This document shows, one piece after another, positions 19,510-29,421 of a DNA stretch of 33,419 nucleotides; the first letter of the stretch is position 1, and each line of letters starts with the position of its first letter. The stretch lies in the IMG/VR virus record IMGVR_UViG_3300020442_001802, positions 1 to 33,419 of that record, one strand, 5' to 3'. The notes under the pieces are model-generated. The model made no database searches and was not told where the DNA came from. It saw only the letters and a list, made by a program, of their open reading frames with translations. The stretch is from a virus. The position numbers were made by a program, and so were the translations under genes.

Positions 19510-19518
19510 GTGTATAAT
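19506..19518 (+). promoter_or_regulatory. Late promoter motif before fibre genes
   Basis: TTTTGTG then TATAAT (19513-19518), directly fused to the terminator. No -35 consensus. Restarts transcription for the fibre block. Confidence 0.68.
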
Positions 19519-19570
19519 ACTCTGTACCAAGCAATTCACATCCAAGGATTCCAATCGAGAGGAATAATTA

Positions 19571-20050
19571 ATGGCAGCTTTATCTGACTATTTAGAATCT
19601 GGACTGCTACACCAAGTTTTTAGGGGTGAAACTTTTCCAAAGTTTGAAAACGTCGCTATTGCTTTATGTAGTGGTGTCCCGCAAGATAGTGACACAGGTT
19701 CAACAATCCCAGAACTCCCCTCTGGAAAAGCACTTGAAGGTGGTGGAAACACCGCAACTGGCTACAAAAGGTATAGCCTTGGAAAGCCAGCAGACAGTGG
19801 TAACATTAAATGGCAATATAATATTGATGACCATAACGAAGGCAGTGGTCTAATTAAAAATAACCAAGTTTACTTGTTCGATACCGCCTTAGTAGACTGG
19901 GGATGGGTTTCTGGACTCGCAATTGTCGATTCTGGAGAATATGGAACTGGAAACCTTCTCATGCACGCACAATTAAACAATCCAAGAGTAATTTACCAAG
20001 GGGATTCTGTTAAGTTTGACATTTCTACCTTACAAATTAGTTTTAAGTAA
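19571..20050 (+). CDS. Tail/fibre-associated structural protein, 159 aa
   Basis: ATG at 19571 preceded by GAGAGGAA. N-terminus LSDYLESGLLHQVFRGETFP, then VAIALCSGVPQDSDTGST, is the pattern '.DYLE..LL...FRG..F.....V.VAL....P' that I know from a widespread phage structural family usually annotated as tail fibre or tail-associated protein. The rest is beta-rich and ends with QGDSVKFDISTLQISFK. First gene behind its own promoter, leading into the fibre genes. Confidence 0.75.
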   Translation: MAALSDYLESGLLHQVFRGETFPKFENVAIALCSGVPQDSDTGSTIPELPSGKALEGGGNTATGYKRYSLGKPADSGNIKWQYNIDDHNEGSGLIKNNQVYLFDTALVDWGWVSGLAIVDSGEYGTGNLLMHAQLNNPRVIYQGDSVKFDISTLQISFK

Positions 20051-20061
20051 ATAGGTAAAAA

Positions 20062-21663
20062 ATGGCTATTCTTACCAAGGCTGAATACATATCGTACATC
20101 AATACGGTATTGCCAGACAATTCTACACAAGAAATTTCTCCGTTAGATGTAAGAAATAGCTTGATTAATCTGGCTGATTCTGTTGGAAATCTAACAGAGG
20201 GGCTGGAATTAAAATCATCAAATTTTAGAACGCCAGACGTAAGGACAACAATAGCTGGTGAAACTGCTTTATCCAAAATTGATCTTCCGGGTAGAAGCAG
20301 CGTAGATAATACAGCAGTAGGTTATTTCTCACTTGGTGGTAACTACACCGGATCAGGAAATACTGCGGTTGGAACTTTTGCTCAATCATGTAACCTATAC
20401 GGAAATGGTAATTCTTCCGTTGGATATCTATCACAGGCAGCAAATGTTACCGGAAGCGGCAACGTAAGTATTGGTAGCTACTCCTTACACAACAATAAGA
20501 GGGGTAGTCTAAATATCGCTATTGGTCATGGTGCTTCATACTTTCTTGGCCCTGAAGAAAGTTATGTCTTATCTATTGGTTCTTACGATATAGATGAGTC
20601 CTTTCTTTGTGATGAAAATGACGAACCAATATATTCTGGTGGAGCACCTCTTCTTTATGGTGATCTAAAGGCTGGTCAGCACAAGCTAGGTGTTGGCGTT
20701 GGAGAATTTCATCAATACGGTATGCTTCAAGTTTCTGGAGGTATAGCACCTACAACTAGTGGCGACTTTGCTCTTGGCTATAGTCAGAAACCTTGGGCAT
20801 CAATTAACGATGATATCTATTTTAGCGGTCAATACGTTGGTGTTGGTGGCAACCCGTCTGGTGATATCCACGGCGTACAAGACGCAAAGATGACATCCTA
20901 TGGAGATTTTGTCCCAAGCAGAGATGAAAGATTCGCACTTGGACATCCAAACCTAAAGTGGGATGCATACCTAAATGACGTAATTATTAGTGGTCAATTA
21001 ACAGTAAATGACTTTGCCTACAATGCTATTAATTACTGTCTTTACGACTGCAAAACTCTTCATCTTGCAACGAGTGGTTTCTGTGATCCAGAAGATGATG
21101 GATTCCACAACTCTGCTGTTTGTGGATTCTTAGACGACACAAGTTTAGACGGTGCGGGTTTCGAGATCCACTCTAGCGGTGCAACCTACCGCAGAGATTA
21201 CAGATTCATCTATAGATATCCAGATGTTTCTCTAAATTGCTTGCCAGATGATAATCCATATACTAGAAGTAGATTTGAATCAAACATATCTCTAGAAGTT
21301 ACCAGTGGTGCCGCACTAATTACAGAGCGTGTACTTGGTAGAGAAGAGGTAGGATTAGTCATTGATAGTGGTTGCATGGGTGTCTGGGTTGAGCCTTATG
21401 CAGAATCTGGTCAGAGGGTCGTAGTTGCACAAGAGCCTCAGTACAGCGATAAGTATCCAACCTTGGTTGATGTGAATATGATTTCTAGATCCGGCACACA
21501 CGTTGGTGGTGATGGAAATCCAGTTGGATATGATTACTCAGTGATGTATGGAACTGTTGACTCTGGAGTTCAGGTCACTCAACAGTTTGCCAGTAGAATT
21601 AAGAGTGCAAGCACTATTCGTGGTTTCAGTATCGTTTATTACGATGAATTAGATCAGGATTAA
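20062..21663 (+). CDS. Fibre protein with YadA-head-like repeats, 533 aa
   Basis: ATG at 20062 (TAGG 6 nt upstream). The N-terminus SPLDVRNSLINLADSVGNL is a motif often seen in marine phage fibres. Residues about 90-165 contain repeats around NTAVG (NTAVGYFSLG, NTAVGTFAQS, NSSVGYLSQA, NVSIGSYSLH, NIAIGHGAS), the beta-roll of YadA-type trimeric adhesin heads. The central part has recurrent 'W...N..FSGQ..V' strands, and a Cys-containing C-terminal domain (about 315-533) includes NYCLYDC. Probably trimeric and on the virion surface; host-binding role is inferred. Confidence 0.78.
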   Translation: MAILTKAEYISYINTVLPDNSTQEISPLDVRNSLINLADSVGNLTEGLELKSSNFRTPDVRTTIAGETALSKIDLPGRSSVDNTAVGYFSLGGNYTGSGNTAVGTFAQSCNLYGNGNSSVGYLSQAANVTGSGNVSIGSYSLHNNKRGSLNIAIGHGASYFLGPEESYVLSIGSYDIDESFLCDENDEPIYSGGAPLLYGDLKAGQHKLGVGVGEFHQYGMLQVSGGIAPTTSGDFALGYSQKPWASINDDIYFSGQYVGVGGNPSGDIHGVQDAKMTSYGDFVPSRDERFALGHPNLKWDAYLNDVIISGQLTVNDFAYNAINYCLYDCKTLHLATSGFCDPEDDGFHNSAVCGFLDDTSLDGAGFEIHSSGATYRRDYRFIYRYPDVSLNCLPDDNPYTRSRFESNISLEVTSGAALITERVLGREEVGLVIDSGCMGVWVEPYAESGQRVVVAQEPQYSDKYPTLVDVNMISRSGTHVGGDGNPVGYDYSVMYGTVDSGVQVTQQFASRIKSASTIRGFSIVYYDELDQD

Positions 21664-21665
21664 AA

Positions 21666-24326
21666 ATGAAAGATAGATTATCTCTAAACATAGATAATGG
21701 TCAAGCTGAGATTAGAGAAGCAGTTACCGTTCTTAGGAATGGTGGTACTGCTGCACAGTCTGGACTTGTCGGAATTACAAATGCAACGAGGGATGAAGCA
21801 GATCCTCCAGTTATACCAGAGACTATTTTCAATGTACAGTCAACTGGTGATTCAAATATTAGATTTACTAGTGGTCCATCAAAAGATTATAGAAGTTGTT
21901 TAGAGCTTCTTGGTGTTAGCAATACCCGATCTTCTGGTCTACACTTTAGTTACGATCCAGAGTTTGACGATGCATATATTGATGCTGAAACTGGATACGG
22001 TTACTACGAGCCATGTGTGAACCCCGGAGTGACCGACAAGACTGTTTCTGACATCTCGCTTATTCGCCCAAGCGGTGATGTTGGGATGGAGTTTTCTCAC
22101 ATTTCTCTATCCGAGCGTGGATATGTCAGTATTGGACTAACCAGAGTTCACGAACAGAGACACTTTGAAGCTAACGCACCGCTCACTATTGCTTATGTTT
22201 GCGATAATCATCAAGACAGTGGAACTATCTCTATTCATGAGCAGGCTTCCTCACCAGCAGATCACGCAGATTTTGGCAAACTATATGTCAAACCATACTC
22301 CGTTGGCGGCAGAACTCAGGCAATCTATTTTAAAGATGACGGTGGAACAGAGACCAACCTTGTTAGATCACAAGATCTAGATCCAAATAATTCTGTAGAC
22401 GGTCTAATCTGGGGTGATGCAACAGAGGGTAATACATATGGCGGTTGGTATACGCCAAACTCCAGAACGTCTAGCTCTTCTAGACTAAGAAATACTTATT
22501 ACGGATATGGTGCTGGAAATACTCTTGGTTCTGTATCCGCAACATGCAATACCTTGCTTGGTTATCATGCTGGAAGTGGATTGGGTAATGATGCTAACAA
22601 CAACACCGCCGTTGGATGTAGAAGCCTAACTGGTTTTGCTAATATTGATAACTCTGTAGCGATTGGACGTGACGTTATCGTTGGCGATGACAACACTGCA
22701 ATTCAAAGAGTTATTGCTATCGGTGGAGAACTATTTAATTCAGAGTCTCCAGAAGATGAAGATTTAGCAATTGGTTTTGGTGATTCTCCACTTATTACTG
22801 GTAAGACTGGCGGCTTAAACAGGTCACTCGTTATCAATAATGGTACACTTTCGGTCACTCAGGATGATATTAGTTATGTTTTCACAAATGAGTTTGAGCC
22901 AAGTTCTGCTACTTATGATGCAGTAATAAAAGTTGTAGATGGTGACTCTGACGATTCAGATCCTCCAACCACTACGTTAAAGTTTAAGTTTGAGAATAGT
23001 GATGCAACTAATGACCAAGACTTCTTCATTCTCAATCATAGATTTGCTCCTTCTACTAATAACCCAAGCTATAGTAACCCTACAACTCCCGTTCCATTCG
23101 CAGAGTTAAACGGTGACTTCAGATTAAAAAATGCTATTAGATTTCAAGATGGTACTGCTATGTCAGGCTTGTCATATCTTGGATTCTTGCCCTACAATGC
23201 GTCAACTGGCATTGCGATAGATCTAGAACCAGAGCAAAGTTACTTTAGAGTCGATCTATCTAATGTCCCACTTGCTGGTACGCTAAGTAATAATATCACT
23301 ATTGATAATACTTTTGTTCCAGTACAGCTAGACGGTACTAGTTCCTCAAAACTTGGCAAGATGAGCTTAAATGCTCTAGCAGATTATATTACTGAGGGTC
23401 TAACAAACGTAACTGAAAACTGCAACATTGTTATTGCCAATGCAGACGCTGAAGCAAAAATCAATAAAGCAAAAAATACAAGATCTGTGTTTATAGGTTG
23501 CGATGTAGCAGATGGAGTTGAAGGTTGGCAAAACGCTATTATGATTGGTGCTGACGCTGGTTACAATGCCACCGTTTCAAACCCAACACTCACCTCTCCA
23601 AAACCTGTTATCTTCATTGGTAGTAAGGCCGGTTATAACGCAGACGATATTACAAACAGTATCTTTATTGGAGAAGATGCTGGCAATCAAGCTGCTTCAG
23701 CAGAGCAGTCTATATTTATTGGTCCAAATGCAGGTCAATACGCACAAACCAGTAACTCAATTGGTATTGGTAAGTTTGCTCTATACGGGAACTCTGATAC
23801 ATCTGTTGATGAATCTAATACCGGTAACATAGAGATTGTCACTAATCTTTTAAACAATCAAAGGCTGATGTATAATCAGTCTCTTAGTAGTAGGCTTAAC
23901 ATACAGAATACTATTGCTGGACGATGGGATAGAAGAAACATCGCTATTGGTGATGCTAGATTAAGTCCAGAATCTCCACTTGAGGTTAGACGAGACAGTA
24001 TCATCCATAATGAAAATGCCAACGACTACATTCAGGCTTGGTATTGTGACGATCAGCTTGTTGCATCTATAGATTGTGACGGTAAGTTTGATTCTGCACA
24101 AACATCTTTCTTCTTAGAGGGCTTGCTTGCAGATAACGATCTAAGTGCTACCGCTGGTTTGGCAGCACCTGTATCTGGATTGATGAGTATTTACGAGAAT
24201 GGAGTAGACACGGGCGATCAGGTTTATATCACTAACAGAGATGCAAACTTGACGATGAACAATGGAACATATGTAGTGGCAGGTAAACTAGGGTCTGAGT
24301 ATAGACCTTTATGGGTTAGCTGTTAA
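21666..24326 (+). CDS. Large fibre protein with YadA-like beta-roll blocks, 886 aa
   Basis: ATG at 21666, 3 bp after the previous stop, with AGGA 6 nt upstream. Two beta-roll blocks are visible. One near 285-350 (NTLLGYHAGSG, NTAVGCRSLTG, NSVAIGRDVIVG) and one near 620-705 (NAIMIGADAGYN, PVIFIGSKAGYN, NSIFIGEDAGNQ, QSIFIGPNAGQY). Between them lies FGKLYVKPYSVGGRTQAIYF, a linker motif common in phage fibres. Like its upstream neighbour it has a globular C-terminal domain. The paired arrangement suggests two proteins of one fibre or a duplicated gene. Confidence 0.78.
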   Translation: MKDRLSLNIDNGQAEIREAVTVLRNGGTAAQSGLVGITNATRDEADPPVIPETIFNVQSTGDSNIRFTSGPSKDYRSCLELLGVSNTRSSGLHFSYDPEFDDAYIDAETGYGYYEPCVNPGVTDKTVSDISLIRPSGDVGMEFSHISLSERGYVSIGLTRVHEQRHFEANAPLTIAYVCDNHQDSGTISIHEQASSPADHADFGKLYVKPYSVGGRTQAIYFKDDGGTETNLVRSQDLDPNNSVDGLIWGDATEGNTYGGWYTPNSRTSSSSRLRNTYYGYGAGNTLGSVSATCNTLLGYHAGSGLGNDANNNTAVGCRSLTGFANIDNSVAIGRDVIVGDDNTAIQRVIAIGGELFNSESPEDEDLAIGFGDSPLITGKTGGLNRSLVINNGTLSVTQDDISYVFTNEFEPSSATYDAVIKVVDGDSDDSDPPTTTLKFKFENSDATNDQDFFILNHRFAPSTNNPSYSNPTTPVPFAELNGDFRLKNAIRFQDGTAMSGLSYLGFLPYNASTGIAIDLEPEQSYFRVDLSNVPLAGTLSNNITIDNTFVPVQLDGTSSSKLGKMSLNALADYITEGLTNVTENCNIVIANADAEAKINKAKNTRSVFIGCDVADGVEGWQNAIMIGADAGYNATVSNPTLTSPKPVIFIGSKAGYNADDITNSIFIGEDAGNQAASAEQSIFIGPNAGQYAQTSNSIGIGKFALYGNSDTSVDESNTGNIEIVTNLLNNQRLMYNQSLSSRLNIQNTIAGRWDRRNIAIGDARLSPESPLEVRRDSIIHNENANDYIQAWYCDDQLVASIDCDGKFDSAQTSFFLEGLLADNDLSATAGLAAPVSGLMSIYENGVDTGDQVYITNRDANLTMNNGTYVVAGKLGSEYRPLWVSC

Positions 24327-24342
24327 TTAATAGAGGAAAAAA

Positions 24343-27300
24343 ATGGGAAGACCTAGCCAGTGTAATGTCTGCTGTGGACCTATAGTTGATCCTCCGCCAG
24401 ATCCACCAATCGGTGATTGCGGTAGTGCTATATGTATTGCGTTTATTGACGAGAATACAGGTAATCAAGGTGGTCAGATCAATATTACCGAGAAGGTAAA
24501 CGCTTGGGCCGCTGCGTATCCAGACAGGCTACTGTTTGTTTTAAATGTAGATAACAGGATCGCAAGTCTAAGTTTTCCACCTGAATTTTCTCAAAAAGAT
24601 ACATTCTTTCTTTTGCGTAGTAATGGTCCTCCAGCAAGTGCTCCGGGAACATTTAATAACCAAATAGAAAGATGTAATGGTGATACAGCCAAGGGTAACG
24701 GTAACGATCCTTGGGGTAAAATCGTTGCTATGGTCAACTATTATGAGGCCAATGGTAGGGCTGGAGTTCTTGCTAAGTTTAATGCAGGATCTGAAGTTAG
24801 TATTTTCATTGACGACTCTGGCAGTATGAATCAGAGAGATATAGGTCAAAGAAAAGTTGGTAGTGAGTTTCAATATTTCGGAACGATCAAAAAACTCAGA
24901 GATGACATTTTAGCAACCGGAAGAGAAATTGTCTCTTCGATATACAATGGAAGTGAAGATGTATTTTGCCCATTCGTTACCGCAAATTGTTGCCCTACAG
25001 AGGATACTAATGATATAACAAGTTTGTGCGGTCTTGGTACTCCATGTACAGTTGCAAACATATCTTTCGTCCAACAACCTAGTAATGGGTTGATAAGAGA
25101 ATACTGTGATAATGGAAGCCCCGAATGTGGACCGTGTGTAGATGCAGCTACAGAGGACGAAGATCAAACAGTAGAATACACCGCAAGAATATCTAACTCT
25201 CAAGGTGTAAGCCTAGACCACGAAGTGGTCAACTATTCCTTAGAGGCTTCCGACGACAATGGTCAGAATTGGTTCCTTATACAGTCTTTAGGTTCTGATT
25301 TTAGCAACGTAGAGCAGTCTTTAAACGTTGTCTCCGAAGACGAGTGCCCTTACTTTTTCACAAGTTCAGAGCTTTATGAATTGGTAGGAGACAGGGTTCA
25401 AGGTCAAATTTTTACAGAAGCCGAATGGAACGCATACATTGCCACAGAACCTGCCGACCCACAGGCTGTAGCTGAACAAACAAATTCAACCGTAAAATAT
25501 GCACTTTCAGAACCAATGTCAAGCCCACAAATTAACAATGGGCAAGAGTTTAGGTTTCTTGACGTAGTAATGGTCATAGGTCGCTACAAAACTGACGGGG
25601 TTGGCGGTACTTACCGAAAGAATAAAATTCTATACGCAGTCCATAAATCGTTTAGATTGTTTGATGATGGCAGTCTTGAGCCTTTTGGTCCTATCTTCGG
25701 TACGCCATTACCGTGTATGGGGGTTGAATATGATATATACGGTGGGTCGCAAGGAATAAGTGTACCATCGTGGGACTTTGAAGCGTTTGTTTCTATAGAC
25801 GCTGCGGCAAAACCAGATCCTGACGGAACATTTCGAGCGGTTGCCATCGGATTTACTGTGCAAAATTCATTGGCGGGTCAGCACCCTTTTGTGTTTTTTC
25901 CTGAACGAACGCTCCTTGCGGGTGGCGGGAGTGCGATATTCGAGACACAACCCAGCAATGCTGAACAAGCTGGCTTTGGTAGATGTGTAGCTTTTAGTAA
26001 AGAAGAGGGAGGATATCCTAAACAGTTAGTCGTTGGGGATATAGGAAAAATCATCGTGTATGACATTTCGGATGCTGGCTTTATAACAAACGAGCTTGGT
26101 GTCAGTGATTATACTAGTAGAAGAGAAATAACCACCTTCGGTACTTCAAATGTCTTCGTACCTAATAATCCTCGGTCGATTTCTGTTTCCCCCGCCTTTT
26201 ACGATTCTGAATTTGATAAATATTACTACAGAATAGCAGTAGGGTGCTGGTCTCATCGAACCAACACTTCATATGCCCACTTGCTTCTTTTTAAATCACA
26301 ACGTAAAGAAGGCGGCCTCACCCCAGATACGATAACCCTAATAGGTCAATACAGAGATACTGAAGGCGGATACAGAAATAATATATTCGGTAGGTTTGTC
26401 ACAATAGATAATTCTGAAAATTCTGTAATTCAGGTTTCTGATTATGATGAAGATAATGAAAAGAATAGACTTTTACTATTTCGGTATTCAAACGATGTTC
26501 TTACGCTGATAGATTCTATATCAGACGATGACTCGTTTCAATATTTAGCGGAATCGTTCATGTCTAGAGAAAACGATAATCCTGCCACTAGAATTCACAT
26601 CGCACTAACTGGTTTCGATGCGTCATCTCGCAATTATTTTGAAACCTACGAGTCGCAGAATGGGCAATTTTCTCCAACCACTGCTGTAAATAGAATTAGT
26701 TCAGCCGAGTTGCAACCAAGAGATGGTACTGCTTTATGGGGTGGTTTCTTTCCTGAAGGTGGAGCAACAGATAAGACCGCTTCATGGGTTGTTTATAGTG
26801 CAAGCCAAACCAATGTTTACGATGCCACCTTCGCTTCTTATGACCCCTCTCGCACACCGTCTATACAGTCTGTTCGCAGAAACACTTCCGCAAACGTGTG
26901 TGGCGACTTCACCTTGGAACAAGTTAACGAGTCCTGCAACAGAAAAATTTACAACAGACTTTTTAGAATTAAAGCGGTATCAAATTCAGACCCTTCGTTT
27001 GTTGCAACCTCTTCCTCGTTTCAATTGTTTGAGTGGGAGGTAGTTAGTAGCACTGATGATCCTATTGATCCACCTTCGTCAGATATAAACTTTAACGGAT
27101 TTTATAAGTTTCAATCTTTAGATGAGGCCGTAAACTCTGACGGAAACTTTGTATCAAATGATACTTACTCTGGGGCACCGGACATTCCGGTTACTCCAGA
27201 GGGTGAGATTTGGACTTTGGCTTCATCTGCCGAGGGCAAAGTACATGCTGTTTCAATCTGTACCAATGACGACAGTAGAAAAGTAGTTGTTTATTGGACC

Positions 27301-29376
27301 AGTTACGGCAGTCATAAAGTCCTAGCAGAGATATATCCTGATCCCGATCATAATCCACCCAACACCAGATCGTCATATGGTTTTGGTTATTCCCTTGCGT
27401 TAAACAGGAGAGGTAACTATCTCTACATTGGTTGCCCATCCACGGCTCGGGAGCCCTCTAAAGTCTTGGTTTATAAGTGGAACCTAGACAATTTTGGCGA
27501 CATTTTCGATACTGCGTCAGAACCAGTCGGTCAATATGAGCTTTATGACGTAATTGACGTTTCAACCATTGGCGAAGAACTTAATAAATTATTCCAATTC
27601 CAAGGTTTTGGATCTTCTATAGATGTTCTTGATGCGTCAGATAGCACAGGAACAGAAGGCTCAAGGTGGATTGCGATTGGTTCTATTTTAGGGGAATGTG
27701 TACGCCTTTTTGAGTATCGACCCTCAGAAACCCCCAAGTTTCTCTACATCAAAGGTGCAGATACTGAATCGGGAGAAGCAAAACCTTCTACAATGGGAAT
27801 TACTAATGATTGGCCTTACGGAAACGACCGGAGCAATTTTGCTGCTCGTGTAAAAATTCGACCGTATGAAAACTATAACGGAGACGGGACCAAGCCAATT
27901 ATTGCAGTGTCTGCTCCCGGATATTATTCCCCCGATCCCGGACGTATAGTATTTATCAAACATTTCGGAGATCAGTGGAGAACTGTTTTCAAAGAGATTA
28001 ATAAAGACGACATCTACAATCGTTTTTCTGGGGAGCTTGAGGAAGTCGGCAACAACGCAAAAATTGGATCTTCAATATGCTGGATTGAATCAACGGGTTT
28101 CCCCAATGAGCAAGATCCAGCCGTTTACAATACGTTACTTTTTTCAGTACCGGGATGGGATGCCACCAAAGGCCAGATTACAACAACATATACTGGTTTC
28201 CAAATATTGGTTAGTTTTGCCGAGGAGAGCAATGTTCCCGTCCTTCGTATTCTTAAGGGACCGGGACTTCATAAAAATTTCGCGGTTGGAAAATTTCGTT
28301 TCAACCTGTCTCAAAAACCCTTCTATATACGGGTTGCCGGTGCAGGAGGTGAAATTGGTGATGGTTATCTCACCAGAGGCCCAAGTGACGATTTCTTTCA
28401 GAAGAAGAACACCGATCTAAAAAATATTCATATTTTTGCAGACAGGCAGTCTCTAGGAAACCCTAACATCCTTTACACACCAGTGTTATCTGGAAATTAT
28501 AATGCCTTCGGTAACGATGCTGGAATTACAGACTCCACAAATACCTCTTCCGCACAAATTGAACGCAGCTTCATAACCATACCCCTATACCCCCAAACCT
28601 CGTATGGTCCGACCTTTGCAGCTATTGGGGTAGAAGAGGACATGGAAATCCCGATTTATCCTTCCCTTCGCGATGGCAGTCCAAACCCCATTGGGGCGTT
28701 GAGTGTGTATGAATCTAACCCAGAGGCTCATTGTCTAATAACTGCCTCAGAACTGGCCCCGGCAAACCCGACCGCCTCAGAAGCCTTGGGAATTAAAGTA
28801 AAGTATAAACAATCCGACACAAGCACTGTCGATGTGAGAAACTTGAGATTTGATCGACCACCTTCAACTTCTACATTTATTCCTGCTAACCTTATTCAAG
28901 AAGTAGAGCTATCTCTAATCAGTGATTTTAATTATCCAAACGGTCAAATCAATTATACAAACTGGTTTATATCTAAGAATGGTGGCAGTTTTGAAGACTC
29001 AGGTCAATCCGCACAAAACCCGATTACTATCCCCATCCAGCCGCAAGATTATTTTTTAGTAAGTGCTAAATCTTCAAGTCAGGATATACCAACATTCACT
29101 TTGACATGCCTTGAACAGCCCGGACTCAATCAAATAGCAACCGGAGTGATCCTTCTAGTAAACGGTGCCACCAAATTCGTTTTCTTCAACCAATCAATCG
29201 AGGTTGCTGAAAATGCACAAGTTGAGATTGTGAGATATGCAGGTGATAGATGTGTCGGTGGTGGTCTAACTCAGGAATTCTATGACGTGAATGGACAGGG
29301 GGTTACAAAGGGTCATACATTTACCATGAATGGTGACAAGACAGTTAGAACTAGGGCTTACTGTGTATTCGCATAA
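24343..29376 (+). CDS. Giant adhesin-like protein: vWA site plus FG-GAP-like blades, 1677 aa
   Basis: ATG at 24343 with GAGG 6 nt upstream. The N-terminus is Cys/Pro-rich (CNVCCGPIVDPPPDPPIGDC). Residues about 150-215 carry a vWA-type MIDAS, FIDDSGSMN (D157, S159, S161), in a Rossmann-like alpha/beta region. From about 440 to 1290 there are recurring segments that resemble FG-GAP/beta-propeller blades: FGRCVAFSKEEGGYPKQLVV, YGFGYSLALNRRGNYLYIGC, FGSSIDVLDAS...WIAIGS, PIIAVSAPGYYSPDPGRIVF. The C-terminal 300 residues are beta-rich and end RTRAYCVFA. Located in the fibre block, it is probably a surface adhesin; domain calls are by eye. Confidence 0.72.
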   Translation: MGRPSQCNVCCGPIVDPPPDPPIGDCGSAICIAFIDENTGNQGGQINITEKVNAWAAAYPDRLLFVLNVDNRIASLSFPPEFSQKDTFFLLRSNGPPASAPGTFNNQIERCNGDTAKGNGNDPWGKIVAMVNYYEANGRAGVLAKFNAGSEVSIFIDDSGSMNQRDIGQRKVGSEFQYFGTIKKLRDDILATGREIVSSIYNGSEDVFCPFVTANCCPTEDTNDITSLCGLGTPCTVANISFVQQPSNGLIREYCDNGSPECGPCVDAATEDEDQTVEYTARISNSQGVSLDHEVVNYSLEASDDNGQNWFLIQSLGSDFSNVEQSLNVVSEDECPYFFTSSELYELVGDRVQGQIFTEAEWNAYIATEPADPQAVAEQTNSTVKYALSEPMSSPQINNGQEFRFLDVVMVIGRYKTDGVGGTYRKNKILYAVHKSFRLFDDGSLEPFGPIFGTPLPCMGVEYDIYGGSQGISVPSWDFEAFVSIDAAAKPDPDGTFRAVAIGFTVQNSLAGQHPFVFFPERTLLAGGGSAIFETQPSNAEQAGFGRCVAFSKEEGGYPKQLVVGDIGKIIVYDISDAGFITNELGVSDYTSRREITTFGTSNVFVPNNPRSISVSPAFYDSEFDKYYYRIAVGCWSHRTNTSYAHLLLFKSQRKEGGLTPDTITLIGQYRDTEGGYRNNIFGRFVTIDNSENSVIQVSDYDEDNEKNRLLLFRYSNDVLTLIDSISDDDSFQYLAESFMSRENDNPATRIHIALTGFDASSRNYFETYESQNGQFSPTTAVNRISSAELQPRDGTALWGGFFPEGGATDKTASWVVYSASQTNVYDATFASYDPSRTPSIQSVRRNTSANVCGDFTLEQVNESCNRKIYNRLFRIKAVSNSDPSFVATSSSFQLFEWEVVSSTDDPIDPPSSDINFNGFYKFQSLDEAVNSDGNFVSNDTYSGAPDIPVTPEGEIWTLASSAEGKVHAVSICTNDDSRKVVVYWTSYGSHKVLAEIYPDPDHNPPNTRSSYGFGYSLALNRRGNYLYIGCPSTAREPSKVLVYKWNLDNFGDIFDTASEPVGQYELYDVIDVSTIGEELNKLFQFQGFGSSIDVLDASDSTGTEGSRWIAIGSILGECVRLFEYRPSETPKFLYIKGADTESGEAKPSTMGITNDWPYGNDRSNFAARVKIRPYENYNGDGTKPIIAVSAPGYYSPDPGRIVFIKHFGDQWRTVFKEINKDDIYNRFSGELEEVGNNAKIGSSICWIESTGFPNEQDPAVYNTLLFSVPGWDATKGQITTTYTGFQILVSFAEESNVPVLRILKGPGLHKNFAVGKFRFNLSQKPFYIRVAGAGGEIGDGYLTRGPSDDFFQKKNTDLKNIHIFADRQSLGNPNILYTPVLSGNYNAFGNDAGITDSTNTSSAQIERSFITIPLYPQTSYGPTFAAIGVEEDMEIPIYPSLRDGSPNPIGALSVYESNPEAHCLITASELAPANPTASEALGIKVKYKQSDTSTVDVRNLRFDRPPSTSTFIPANLIQEVELSLISDFNYPNGQINYTNWFISKNGGSFEDSGQSAQNPITIPIQPQDYFLVSAKSSSQDIPTFTLTCLEQPGLNQIATGVILLVNGATKFVFFNQSIEVAENAQVEIVRYAGDRCVGGGLTQEFYDVNGQGVTKGHTFTMNGDKTVRTRAYCVFA

Positions 29377-29382
29377 ATTGTA

Positions 29383-29388
29383 TATAAT
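29383..29388 (+). promoter_or_regulatory. Possible promoter -10 before the 932-aa fibre
   Basis: AAATTGTATATAATAT gives TATAAT at 29383-29388 in the 45-bp gap. The context differs from the other late motifs (TGTATATAAT rather than TGTGTATAAT). Confidence 0.4.
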
Positions 29389-29421
29389 ATTGGGGTATGT
29401 TACTTAGATTTAGGGTAAACA

